Source: an uncultured Clostridia bacterium
GTDB lineage: Bacteria; Bacillota_A; Clostridia; Christensenellales; UBA3700
NCBI GenBank assembly: GCA_946545105.1
Contig: CAMNMY010000012.1
Location: 1 to 10,488 of the forward strand
Direction: 5' to 3'
DNA: 10,488 nucleotides
The notes beneath the pieces are model-generated. The model searched no databases, was not told the DNA's origin, and saw only the letters and a list, made by a program, of their open reading frames with translations. Shown here piece by piece: positions 1 through 7,825 of the stretch (the first letter of the stretch is position 1; the number at the start of each line of letters is the position of its first letter). The position numbers and the translations under genes were made by a program.

Positions 1-102
1 GTTGAAGTTTGCAGCAAGTGTCATCCTTTCTATTCTGGTAAGCAAAAGCAAGTAAGCACAGGCGGAAGAGTAGACAAGTTCAAGAAGCGCTACAACGTTT
101 AA
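1..102 (+). CDS. rpmE: 50S ribosomal protein L31, C-terminal part (5' truncated)
   Basis: The reading frame is open from the first base and ends at TAA 100-102, giving the last 33 residues of ribosomal protein L31, a large-subunit protein at the subunit interface. The visible part contains the second zinc-ligand pair (CSKC) followed by HPFYSGKQK, then the typical [13 protein letters not shown] ending. The cysteine pair shows this is the zinc-binding (C+) form rather than the zinc-independent paralogue. The start and the first cysteine pair lie outside the window. rpmE upstream of a DUF1385 gene, prmC and prfA is a common order in Firmicutes. It is separated from the next gene by its own terminator. 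Identification is secure although only about half the protein is visible. Confidence 0.95.
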   Translation, partial: VEVCSKCHPFYSGKQKQVSTGGRVDKFKKRYNV

Positions 103-121
103 TTAAAAATTAGATGATATT

Positions 122-155
122 AGGTGCAGGTTGAACAAAACTTGCACCTTTTTTT
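122..155 (+). terminator. Intrinsic terminator after rpmE
   Basis: An 11-base inverted repeat, AGGTGCAGGTT (122-132) and AACTTGCACCT (139-149), is paired throughout with one G-U wobble around a six-base loop. It runs straight into seven T residues (149-155). This is a textbook rho-independent terminator, 20 bases after the rpmE stop. The next gene's ribosome site begins only six bases after the T tract. Downstream expression must therefore come from read-through or from a promoter I could not identify; attenuation is possible. Confidence 0.9.
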
Positions 156-170
156 CTAAAAGAGGTAATC

Positions 171-1988
171 GTGAGAAAGAAGTGTACATCTATCGGAGGA
201 CAAGCAGTAATTGAAGGCGTAATGATGCGTGGCATCAATTCTGTAGCTACGGCCGTTAGAGACGACAATGGGCAAATCACAATTGAAAGTCAATATGTAA
301 CACCAGTTGCAAAGAAGAGTCCTGCTTATAGAACTCCTATTTTGCGTGGTTTTCTAAATTTGATTTCTTCAATGGCAATCGGCATGAAGTCTTTAATGCG
401 TTCTGGTGAAGTGTTCGGTGATGACGCAGAACCATCAAAGTTTGACAACTGGGTTGCTAAGAAAACGGGAATTGACATATACAGCGTAGTAATGGGTATT
501 TCTGTTATATTGGGAATTGCATTGTCAATTTTCCTATTTGTATTTTTACCACACGAAGTTGAAGCTGGAATTATTGCACTAATTAAACACTTTACTGGTT
601 GGTCTTTAATGCCAGCTTGGGTTGTGTTTGTATTAAGCATTTTTGAAGGCGTGGTAAGAGTAGGCATTTTCTTGGTGTACATTTGGTTAACAACATTTAT
701 CCCTGATGTAAAGCGTACATATATGTATCATGGCGCTGAACATAAGACAATTAATTGTTATGAACACGATTTAGAATTAACAGTTGAAAACGCTAGAGGT
801 ATGACAAAACAACACGATAGATGCGGAACTGCCTTTATGTTTATCGTAATGGTTACAAGTATCTTCATCGTAGCTGTTGTTAATGGTGTATTAGCATTTA
901 CAGAAGTTCCAATTTTACAAAATAGATGGATTAAGTTTGCAATCAAGTTAGCTTTAATCCCACTAGTAGCTGGAGTAAGCTATGAAGTTTTGAAATTCTT
1001 GGCTAAATTTGATAACCCACTTGTAAGAGTATTAAAAGCTCCAGGTTTATGGTTACAAAACTTAACAACAAAAGAGCCAACAGACGATATGTTAGAAGTT
1101 GCTATTGCTGCATTTAAAACAGTTTATGCAATGGATAACGATCCAAATATGAAAGAGTTATCTTTTGATGTTAAAAAGCCTCTAAAGAAAATCAAAGAGG
1201 ATATGGATGAAAAACTAAAAGCCGTTAATGCTGATTCTTCAGAAAGCGAATGGATTTTATCTATTTCAATGGATATTACAAGATCTCAACTAGAAAAAGA
1301 AACATACATTAGACAATCTCAATTAGATAAGGCAAATGAAATTCTTGAAAAGAGATTAACAGGTATGCCACTTTGGAAGGTTATTGGAAATACCGATTTC
1401 TATGGTTATGAGATAGATATCAACACAGATGTTTTATGTCCAAGACCAGAAACAGAAGTATTGGTTGAGAATGCATTGAAATATATAAAAGATGATTCAA
1501 AAGTTTTAGATTTATGTACAGGTAGCGGATGTATTGCTATAACAATTGCATCAAAAACTAATGCTAAAGTTACAGCATCTGATGTATCAAAACAAGCTTT
1601 GCTTGTAGCTATGGCAAATGTAGATAAACATAATCTAAAAGATAAAGTAGAAATTGTAGAGAGTAATCTATTTGAGAATATTAATGGAAAGTTCGATGTT
1701 ATCGTTTCAAATCCACCATATATTCCTACAAAAGAAATAGAAACTCTAGATAAAGAAGTAAAAGAATTTGATCCACTAATTGCTTTAGATGGCGGTGAAG
1801 ACGGATTAGATTTTTATAGAAAAATAGCATTATCAATTAACGACTATCTTGAAGACAATGGAGTTATATTGATGGAATGCGGAGAAAATCAAGCCGAAAA
1901 GATAAAAGAAATTTTTGTAGGCTTTGATGTGCAAATAGAAAAAGATTTACAAGGCGTTGAAAGATTCGTCATCGCCAAGAAAGGATAA
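171..1988 (+). CDS. prmC: DUF1385 (YqhQ-like) membrane domain fused to release factor glutamine methyltransferase PrmC
   Basis: This 605-residue protein joins two proteins that are usually separate. Residues 1 to about 315 are a DUF1385 domain, of unknown function: conserved start SIGGQAVIEGVMMRG, about four membrane segments (near 102-126, 148-177, 220-243, 256-276) and a HGAEHKTINCYEH motif (187-199) in the loop between the second and third. Residues from about 340 form PrmC, which methylates the GGQ glutamine of release factors using S-adenosylmethionine. These include the helical substrate-binding part ending RLTGMPLWKVIG, CPRPETE (423-429), the SAM loop DLCTGSGC (447-454) and the catalytic NPPY (514-517). 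If the N terminus is cytoplasmic, four segments leave PrmC in the cytoplasm. The start is GTG at 171, with AGAGG at 161-165. prfA, which encodes a substrate of PrmC, follows one base after the stop. The frame is uninterrupted, so the fusion looks genuine. Confidence 0.93.
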   Translation: MRKKCTSIGGQAVIEGVMMRGINSVATAVRDDNGQITIESQYVTPVAKKSPAYRTPILRGFLNLISSMAIGMKSLMRSGEVFGDDAEPSKFDNWVAKKTGIDIYSVVMGISVILGIALSIFLFVFLPHEVEAGIIALIKHFTGWSLMPAWVVFVLSIFEGVVRVGIFLVYIWLTTFIPDVKRTYMYHGAEHKTINCYEHDLELTVENARGMTKQHDRCGTAFMFIVMVTSIFIVAVVNGVLAFTEVPILQNRWIKFAIKLALIPLVAGVSYEVLKFLAKFDNPLVRVLKAPGLWLQNLTTKEPTDDMLEVAIAAFKTVYAMDNDPNMKELSFDVKKPLKKIKEDMDEKLKAVNADSSESEWILSISMDITRSQLEKETYIRQSQLDKANEILEKRLTGMPLWKVIGNTDFYGYEIDINTDVLCPRPETEVLVENALKYIKDDSKVLDLCTGSGCIAITIASKTNAKVTASDVSKQALLVAMANVDKHNLKDKVEIVESNLFENINGKFDVIVSNPPYIPTKEIETLDKEVKEFDPLIALDGGEDGLDFYRKIALSINDYLEDNGVILMECGENQAEKIKEIFVGFDVQIEKDLQGVERFVIAKKG

Positions 1989-1989
1989 T

Positions 1990-3054
1990 ATGTTTGAAAG
2001 ATTACGTTTAATGCTTGAAAGATATGAACAACTTACGAACCTGCTTGCAGATCCGGAAGTTATTTCTGATCAAAATAAGTGGAGAGAATATGCAAAAGAA
2101 CATGCTTCTATGGAGGAAGCTATTACTCTTTATAAGGAGTATTTGACAAACCAAAAGAATTTGGAAGATTGCAAAGAAATGATGCAAGGTAATGATGAAC
2201 TTGCTGAAATGGCAAAAGAAGAATTCAAAGAATGTCAAAAGAAAGCTGAAGATTTAGTTCAAAAACTAAAAGTTGCTTTACTTCCAGTTGATCCACATGA
2301 TCAAAAGAACGTAATTATTGAAATAAGACCAGCTGCCGGCGGTGAAGAATCTGCATTGTTTGGTGCTGAACTTATGAGAATGTATGTTAGATATGCAGAA
2401 CGTATGCATTGGCATACACAAGAAATTAACGTTGAAACAGATGACCTTGGCGGTATTAAGGAATGTACATTCCAAGTAACAGGTGCAGGAGCTTTCGCTA
2501 AGTTGAAATATGAATCAGGTGTTCATAGAGTTCAACGTGTTCCTGAGACAGAGTCTCAAGGTAGAGTTCATACATCAACAGTTACTGTAGCTGTGCTACC
2601 AGAAGTTGAAGATGTTGAAGTTGAAATTTTAGATAAAGATATTAAGGTAGATACATATAGATCATCAGGTGCTGGTGGCCAAAAGGTAAACAAGACAGAT
2701 ACAGCCATTAGAATTACACACTTCCCAACAGGCTTGGTTGTAACATCACAAGATGAAAGATCTCAATTGAAGAACAAGGAAAAGGCTTTCCAAGTTTTAA
2801 GATCAAGATTATATGACTACTATAAGACAAAGGCTGATTCTCAATATGCAGCAGAGAGAAAGGGCCAAGTAGGAACAGGGGATAGATCTGAAAAGATTAG
2901 AACATATAACTTCCCACAAAATAGAGTTACCGACCATAGAATTGGCTACACAATGTATTCACTAGAAGACTTTATGGATGGAGATTTAAATGAAATGATA
3001 GAAGCTTTGCAACTTGCTAACCAAAATGAAATGCTTGCAAAGATCAATAATTAG
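1990..3054 (+). CDS. prfA: Peptide chain release factor 1
   Basis: This is a 354-residue class I release factor that ends translation at UAA and UAG; the length is usual for Firmicutes. It has an N-terminal helical domain, then the core with EIRPAAGGEES (111-121), the stop-codon recognition region HRVQRVPETESQGRVHTS with PET (185-187) as the P-x-T tripeptide of the RF1 class, and the catalytic GGQ (229-231) in SSGAGGQKVNKTDTA. GGQ glutamine is the expected target of the PrmC encoded just upstream. An in-frame ATG at 1957 exists, but it lies inside prmC and would add 11 residues unlike the family. ATG 1990 gives the usual MFERL start and is preceded by AAAGGA at 1980-1985. The stop is TAG, the only TAG stop in the window, and it overlaps the ribosome site of the next gene. 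Confidence 0.97.
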   Translation: MFERLRLMLERYEQLTNLLADPEVISDQNKWREYAKEHASMEEAITLYKEYLTNQKNLEDCKEMMQGNDELAEMAKEEFKECQKKAEDLVQKLKVALLPVDPHDQKNVIIEIRPAAGGEESALFGAELMRMYVRYAERMHWHTQEINVETDDLGGIKECTFQVTGAGAFAKLKYESGVHRVQRVPETESQGRVHTSTVTVAVLPEVEDVEVEILDKDIKVDTYRSSGAGGQKVNKTDTAIRITHFPTGLVVTSQDERSQLKNKEKAFQVLRSRLYDYYKTKADSQYAAERKGQVGTGDRSEKIRTYNFPQNRVTDHRIGYTMYSLEDFMDGDLNEMIEALQLANQNEMLAKINN

Positions 3055-3065
3055 GAGGCAGTCCA

Positions 3066-4448
3066 ATGATTAAGTACAGTAAACAAAAGAATGTTTTGAT
3101 AGAAAGCAACTGGAAACCAAATTTACAAGATGTTGGTCAACCAAACTTCTTTAGAGAATTGTATTCTTATGACACAATTCCAAAGGTTGCATTCAACTTC
3201 CGTCAAACACCTATGGAGATTCCAGAAAATATTTGGATTACAGATACTACCTTTAGAGATGGACAACAAGGTACTAAGCCTTTCACAGCAGAACAAATTA
3301 TTGATTTATATAAATTAATGCATAAATTGGGCGGAAAGAGAGGTATTATCCGTCAATCTGAATTCTTCTTATATTCAGAAAAGGATAGAGCTGCCGTTAG
3401 AGGTTGTATGGAATTAGGATATGATTTCCCTGAAATCACATCTTGGATTAGAGCTAACGAAAAAGACTTCGAATTAGTAAAAGAAATGGGAATCAAAGAA
3501 ACAGGTATTTTGGTTAGCTGTTCAGATTACCACATCTTTAAGAAAATGAATTTAACAAGAAAGCAAGCTGCAGATAAATATCTAAACATCGTTAAGATGG
3601 CACTAGATAAGGGCGTTGTTCCAAGATGCCACTTTGAAGATATCACAAGAGCTGACTTCTATGGATTCGTAGCACCTTTAGCGTATGAATTAATGCAATT
3701 ATCTAAAGAAAGCGGTATTCCTATTAAAATTCGTGCGTGCGATACAATGGGTTATGGTATCAGCTATCCTGGCGTAACACTTCCAAGATCAGTTCCAGGT
3801 ATTATCTCAGGCTTAAGATATTACGCAGAAGTTCCTTCTGAGCAATTAGAATGGCACGGCCATAATGACTTCTATAAAGTTGTTACAAATGCAGCAACAG
3901 CTTGGTTATATGGTTGTTCTTCAGTAAACTGCTCATTGATGGGTATTGGTGAAAGAACTGGTAACTGTCCACTTGAAGCTATGGCTATTGAATATGCTTC
4001 ATTGAAGGGTACACATGCTGGTATGAATTTCCAAGTAATTACAGAAATTGCTCAATACTTTGAAAAGATGGGAATTAGAATCCCAGAAAGAACACCATTT
4101 GTTGGTAAAGACTTCAATGTAACAAGAGCAGGTATCCATGCTGATGGTCTATTAAAGGATCCAGAAATCTACAACATCTGCGATACAGAAAAGATCTTTG
4201 GACGTGCTCCAAGAGTTGCTGTTGATGCTCACTCTGGATTAGCAGGTATTGCTTATTGGATTAATGCTTACTATAACTTAGCAAAGAGCAATAAGATTGA
4301 TAAAAAGAGCGATACTGTTGCAAAGATTAAAGAAATGGTAGATAAGGAATACGATAGAGGCAGAACAGCTTCAATGTCAGATCAAGAATTAGATATGATG
4401 TTAAAAGAAGTTGATCCAAAATTATATAGCGAAATTACAAATAAATAA
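3066..4448 (+). CDS. Re-type citrate synthase-like enzyme (HMGL / isopropylmalate-homocitrate synthase superfamily)
   Basis: This 460-residue protein belongs to the DRE-TIM metallolyase superfamily, which condenses acetyl-CoA with 2-oxo acids. Visible signatures are the catalytic and metal motif DTTFRDGQQG (60-69), metal-site histidines in HGHND (264-268), and RAGIHADG (354-361) in the position of the isopropylmalate synthase SGIHxDG. Segments such as GIIRQSEFFLY, EITSWIRANEKDFELVKEMGIKET (from 123) and SCSDYHIFKK match my memory of the Re-face citrate synthase of Clostridium kluyveri and related anaerobes better than LeuA or NifV. The length of about 450 without a LeuA regulatory domain also agrees. 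The likely reaction is oxaloacetate plus acetyl-CoA to citrate. Homocitrate synthase is the main alternative. A strong ribosome site, AGGAGG (3053-3058), lies seven bases before the ATG. Superfamily is certain; the exact substrate is inferred. Confidence 0.8.
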   Translation: MIKYSKQKNVLIESNWKPNLQDVGQPNFFRELYSYDTIPKVAFNFRQTPMEIPENIWITDTTFRDGQQGTKPFTAEQIIDLYKLMHKLGGKRGIIRQSEFFLYSEKDRAAVRGCMELGYDFPEITSWIRANEKDFELVKEMGIKETGILVSCSDYHIFKKMNLTRKQAADKYLNIVKMALDKGVVPRCHFEDITRADFYGFVAPLAYELMQLSKESGIPIKIRACDTMGYGISYPGVTLPRSVPGIISGLRYYAEVPSEQLEWHGHNDFYKVVTNAATAWLYGCSSVNCSLMGIGERTGNCPLEAMAIEYASLKGTHAGMNFQVITEIAQYFEKMGIRIPERTPFVGKDFNVTRAGIHADGLLKDPEIYNICDTEKIFGRAPRVAVDAHSGLAGIAYWINAYYNLAKSNKIDKKSDTVAKIKEMVDKEYDRGRTASMSDQELDMMLKEVDPKLYSEITNK

Positions 4449-4461
4449 GGAAGTAATATAT

Positions 4462-5949
4462 ATGAAATATATTAGCACAAGAAATAAGGATTACAAATGC
4501 ACATCAGCTGAAGCTATTAGAGATGGCTTAGCAAACGATGGAGGCTTGTTCGTTCCAGAGCAAATCCCAACATTATCTAAAGCAGATTTTGATAAATTAG
4601 TTGAGATGTCTTATGAAGAAAGAGCAGCTTTCGTTTTAAGTAAATATTTAGAAGAATATTCTTATGATGAATTATTAGGTTATACACAAAATGCATATGC
4701 AAGATTCTATGGTGATGATCCATGTCCACTTGTAAATGTAGATGAGAACTTATATGTTCTTGAATTGTGGCATGGCCCAACTTGTGCTTTTAAAGATATG
4801 GCGTTAACTATGCTACCACATCTTTTAGTTGGTGCTAGAAAGAAAACAGGTGAAAAGTCTAAGACTTTAATCTTAGTTGCAACATCTGGCGATACAGGTA
4901 AGGCAGCACTTGAAGGCTTTAGAGATGTTGATGGCGTAGATATTATTGTATTCTATCCATCTGAAGGCGTTTCAGATATGCAAAAACTTCAAATGAAGAC
5001 TCAATTAGGAAAGAATGTATATGTATGCGCAATTAAAGGTAACTTTGATGATGCTCAATCAGCAGTTAAAGTAATCTTCAATGATGATGAAATGAAAGCA
5101 AAGCTTTTAAAGAAGGATTATAAACTATCTTCAGCTAACTCAATTAACTGGGGAAGACTAGCTCCACAAATCGCATACTACATTTCAGCATATTGTGATT
5201 TGATTTCATCTGATGCAATTAAGTTTGGAGATAAAGTAAATTTCTGCGTTCCATCAGGAAACTTTGGTAACATCTTAGCTGGATATTATGCATATAAGAT
5301 GGGACTTCCTGTTAATAAATTCGTATGCGCGTCAAATTCTAATAAGGTATTAACAGATTTCTTTAAAACAGGTACATACGATAGAAACAGAGAATTCTTT
5401 AAGACAATGTCTCCATCAATGGATATTTTAATTTCTTCAAATCTTGAAAGATTGTTGTTTGATATCTCAGGACATGATGATAAATTAACAGCAAAGAGAA
5501 TGCAAGAATTAAAAGAAAATGGTAAATATACAATTACTAAAGAAGAATTAGATAAGATTCAAACTTTGTTTGATGCTTACTATACAACAGAAGAAGAAAC
5601 AAAGGCAGCCATTTTCTCGGAAAATGATTTCGATGGTTATGTAATGGATACACATACTGCAGTTGCTATGAGCGCATATGATGCATATGTAGCTGAAAGC
5701 GAAGATGAACATCCTGCAATTATTGTATCTACAGCATCTCCATATAAATTCCCAGCAGATGTTTATGAAGCAATTACTGGAGAAAGAGAAAATGATGCAT
5801 TTGAAGCTACAAGAAAATTAAACGAAGAAACAGCACTTGAAATTCCAGAACCTTTACAAGGTTTAAAAGAAAAAGAAGTTCGTTTTAACGACGTTATTGA
5901 TAAAAACGATGTTGCAAAAGCTGTTTTAGATTACATAGATAAGAAATAA
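4462..5949 (+). CDS. thrC: Threonine synthase
   Basis: This 495-residue PLP-dependent enzyme converts O-phosphohomoserine to threonine, the last step of threonine biosynthesis from aspartate. The N terminus, MKYISTRNKDYKCTSAEAI, is typical of the long threonine synthase class. Lys111 in ELWHGPTCAFKDMA is the expected Schiff-base lysine. TSGDTGKAALEG (141-152) and the phosphate-binding loop PSGNFGN (264-270) follow. An in-frame ATG at 4411 lies inside the preceding gene and would add 17 unrelated residues. ATG 4462 is chosen because AAGGAAG (4447-4453) sits eight bases upstream, overlapping the preceding stop codon. No hom or thrB gene is visible nearby, so the pathway is not clustered here. 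Confidence 0.96.
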   Translation: MKYISTRNKDYKCTSAEAIRDGLANDGGLFVPEQIPTLSKADFDKLVEMSYEERAAFVLSKYLEEYSYDELLGYTQNAYARFYGDDPCPLVNVDENLYVLELWHGPTCAFKDMALTMLPHLLVGARKKTGEKSKTLILVATSGDTGKAALEGFRDVDGVDIIVFYPSEGVSDMQKLQMKTQLGKNVYVCAIKGNFDDAQSAVKVIFNDDEMKAKLLKKDYKLSSANSINWGRLAPQIAYYISAYCDLISSDAIKFGDKVNFCVPSGNFGNILAGYYAYKMGLPVNKFVCASNSNKVLTDFFKTGTYDRNREFFKTMSPSMDILISSNLERLLFDISGHDDKLTAKRMQELKENGKYTITKEELDKIQTLFDAYYTTEEETKAAIFSENDFDGYVMDTHTAVAMSAYDAYVAESEDEHPAIIVSTASPYKFPADVYEAITGERENDAFEATRKLNEETALEIPEPLQGLKEKEVRFNDVIDKNDVAKAVLDYIDKK

Positions 5950-5957
5950 GGTGAAAT

Positions 5958-6953
5958 ATGAAGACGATTTATAGTGCTATCCAACCATCTGGAGTAATGA
6001 CATTAGGAAATTATATTGGAGCAGTAGATAATTGGCATAGATTACAAAATGATGACAATAATAAATGTATCTTTGCTTTAGCAGATTTACATACTATTAC
6101 AGTTCGTCAAGATCCTCAAAAATTCCATGAGAATTCTATGAGCTTCTATGCGCTATTATTGGCATTAGGCCTTGATCCAAAGAAAAATATTGTATATTTC
6201 CAATCTCATGTTAAAGAGCACGCATATTTATCTTGGTTACTAAATTGTTACACAATGGTAGGCGAGATGAATAGAATGACACAATTCAAAGATAAGTCTC
6301 AAAAGCACCAAGATAATATTAATATGGGATTAATGGATTATCCAGTTTTGATGGCTGCAGATATCCTTCTATACAATGCAAACGAAGTTCCAGTTGGATA
6401 TGACCAATTACAACATATCGAAATTGCAAGAGATATCGCAGAAAGAGTAAATGGAATCTATGGAGATATTTTCACAGTACCAAAGGGCGTTTTAACAAAG
6501 GTTGGTGCAAAGGTTATGTCACTTCAAGACCCACTTGCTAAGATGTCAAAATCTGATCCAAATCCAAAAGCATATATTTCTGTTTTAGATGATGACGCTA
6601 CAATTATGAAGAAATTTAAGAGCGCTGTTACAGATTCAGAGACAGAAATTAGATTTGATCCAGAAAAGAAACCAGGCGTTTCAAACCTTATAACAATTAT
6701 GGCTGTTGCTCAACACAAGAGTGTTGATGAAGTTGTTAAAGATTTCGATGGATTAATGTATGGACATTTGAAGGTTAGAACAGGTGAAGCAGTTTGCGAA
6801 ATGTTAAGACCTATGAAAGAAGAATACAATAAATTAATTAACGATAAAGCATATTTAATGCAATGCGCAAGAGATGGAGCTCAAAGAGCACAAGTAATTG
6901 CTGAAGAAACTTTGAATCGTTTCAAGAAAGCAATTGGTTATGTAATGATCTAA
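5958..6953 (+). CDS. trpS: Tryptophan--tRNA ligase
   Basis: This 331-residue class Ic aminoacyl-tRNA synthetase charges tRNA-Trp with tryptophan at the expense of ATP; the length is normal for bacterial TrpRS. It begins MKTIYSAIQPSGVMTLGNYIG, where TLGN (15-18) is the variant of the HIGH signature (TIGN in Geobacillus TrpRS). GEMNRMTQFKDKS (102-114), MAADILLYN (132-140) and VPVGYDQLQH (144-153) form the tryptophan and dimer region, and KMSKS is at 195-199. The ribosome site AAGGTG (5948-5953) overlaps the thrC stop. Only eight bases separate it from thrC, so there is no room for a T-box leader and it must be co-transcribed with upstream genes. Its stop overlaps the next start as TAATG. Confidence 0.97.
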   Translation: MKTIYSAIQPSGVMTLGNYIGAVDNWHRLQNDDNNKCIFALADLHTITVRQDPQKFHENSMSFYALLLALGLDPKKNIVYFQSHVKEHAYLSWLLNCYTMVGEMNRMTQFKDKSQKHQDNINMGLMDYPVLMAADILLYNANEVPVGYDQLQHIEIARDIAERVNGIYGDIFTVPKGVLTKVGAKVMSLQDPLAKMSKSDPNPKAYISVLDDDATIMKKFKSAVTDSETEIRFDPEKKPGVSNLITIMAVAQHKSVDEVVKDFDGLMYGHLKVRTGEAVCEMLRPMKEEYNKLINDKAYLMQCARDGAQRAQVIAEETLNRFKKAIGYVMI

Positions 6954-7825
6954 TGTTTGGATACGTTTTGCCAGATAAACCAAATATGTTTATGAAGGAC
7001 TATGCTCAATATAGGGCATTTTATTGTGGACTTTGTAAATCAATAGGCAAAAAGTGTTCTCAACCTATGCGTTTTACAACAAATTATGACATTACATTTT
7101 TAAATGTTTTATATCATTCTATCTTTGATAAAGAAGTAGAAATAAAAAAAGAAGGATGCATTTTAAACCCATTTGTTAAGAAACCTATCGTTAAAGACGA
7201 TGAATTAACTCGTGATATTATAGACGTAAATAATATTTTAGGGCATTATAAATGCGTAGACGACATTTTAGATAATAAATCAAAGGGCAAGTGGTTATTT
7301 GATAAAACGTTGCTTAAAAAGCATTATAGACGCTCAAAAAAGAAATTTGCAAAAATAGATAGCATTGTAAATGCAGGATATGAAAAACTAAGAGCGCTAG
7401 AGAAAGATAATTGCGCATCTATAGATAGAGTAGCAGACCCATTTGCAAATATTATGAAAGGAATAACAAAAGAGTTATTCAAAGAAAAATACAATGAAGA
7501 TTTAGGCAATATGATGTATGCTCTTGGAAAGTGGGTTTATATCGTAGATGCAATAGATGATATTGATACTGATCATAAAGAGAAAAAGTTTAATTTATTT
7601 TTAGTTCAATATGATTATATAGATAAGAAGACTTTTTTAATTGAAAAGCATGATGAGTTGGAATTTGTCCTAAAGAATTGCGAAAATACAATTTGCGAAT
7701 CTTTTGATAAAATCAAACTTACAAGATATGAAGGAGTATTAACAAATATTTTGTGGTACGGCATCAAAGCTAAGACTCAAGATATTTTGACAAGGAGTGA
7801 GCCATGCAAAAAAATTCGTATTTAA
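6953..7825 (+). CDS. DUF5685 family protein, possible class I isoprenoid synthase-like fold
   Basis: This 290-residue soluble protein of unknown function has the DUF5685 N terminus as I remember it: MFGYVLPDKP, an aromatic-rich stretch, then YCGLCKSIG with CxxC at 25-28, further cysteines at 35 and 69, and NYDITFL (44-50). Two aspartate-rich motifs stand out: DDILD (103-107) and DAIDDIDTD (199-207). They are spaced roughly as in trans-prenyltransferases and squalene/phytoene synthases, where such motifs bind Mg2+ and diphosphate. No enzymatic role can be claimed from this alone. Start 6953 gives the conserved MFGYV and shares one base with the trpS stop (TAATG). There is no convincing Shine-Dalgarno sequence, so translational coupling is likely. 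The 3' end overlaps the J-like gene by 22 bases, suggesting joint expression and function. Confidence 0.85.
   Translation: MFGYVLPDKPNMFMKDYAQYRAFYCGLCKSIGKKCSQPMRFTTNYDITFLNVLYHSIFDKEVEIKKEGCILNPFVKKPIVKDDELTRDIIDVNNILGHYKCVDDILDNKSKGKWLFDKTLLKKHYRRSKKKFAKIDSIVNAGYEKLRALEKDNCASIDRVADPFANIMKGITKELFKEKYNEDLGNMMYALGKWVYIVDAIDDIDTDHKEKKFNLFLVQYDYIDKKTFLIEKHDELEFVLKNCENTICESFDKIKLTRYEGVLTNILWYGIKAKTQDILTRSEPCKKIRI

Noticed and set aside
131..159. Promoter overlapping the rpmE terminator: TTGAAC and TTCTAA with 17-base spacing
   Set aside because: The putative -10 has only two matches to TATAAT, and the sequence is better explained by the terminator arms.
326..682. 118-residue open frame on the minus strand inside the DUF1385-PrmC gene
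   Set aside because: It lies wholly opposite a well-supported coding gene and has no ribosome site or recognisable family; a shadow frame.
1957..1989. Upstream in-frame ATG that would extend prfA by 11 residues into prmC
   Set aside because: The extra residues do not fit release factor 1, and ATG 1990 has a ribosome site and the usual MFERL start.
4411..4461. Upstream in-frame ATG that would extend thrC by 17 residues
   Set aside because: It lies inside the preceding gene without a ribosome site; ATG 4462 has AAGGAAG at proper distance and gives the typical N terminus.
5940..5960. T-box or tryptophan-responsive leader before trpS
   Set aside because: Only eight bases separate thrC and trpS, leaving no room for such a leader.
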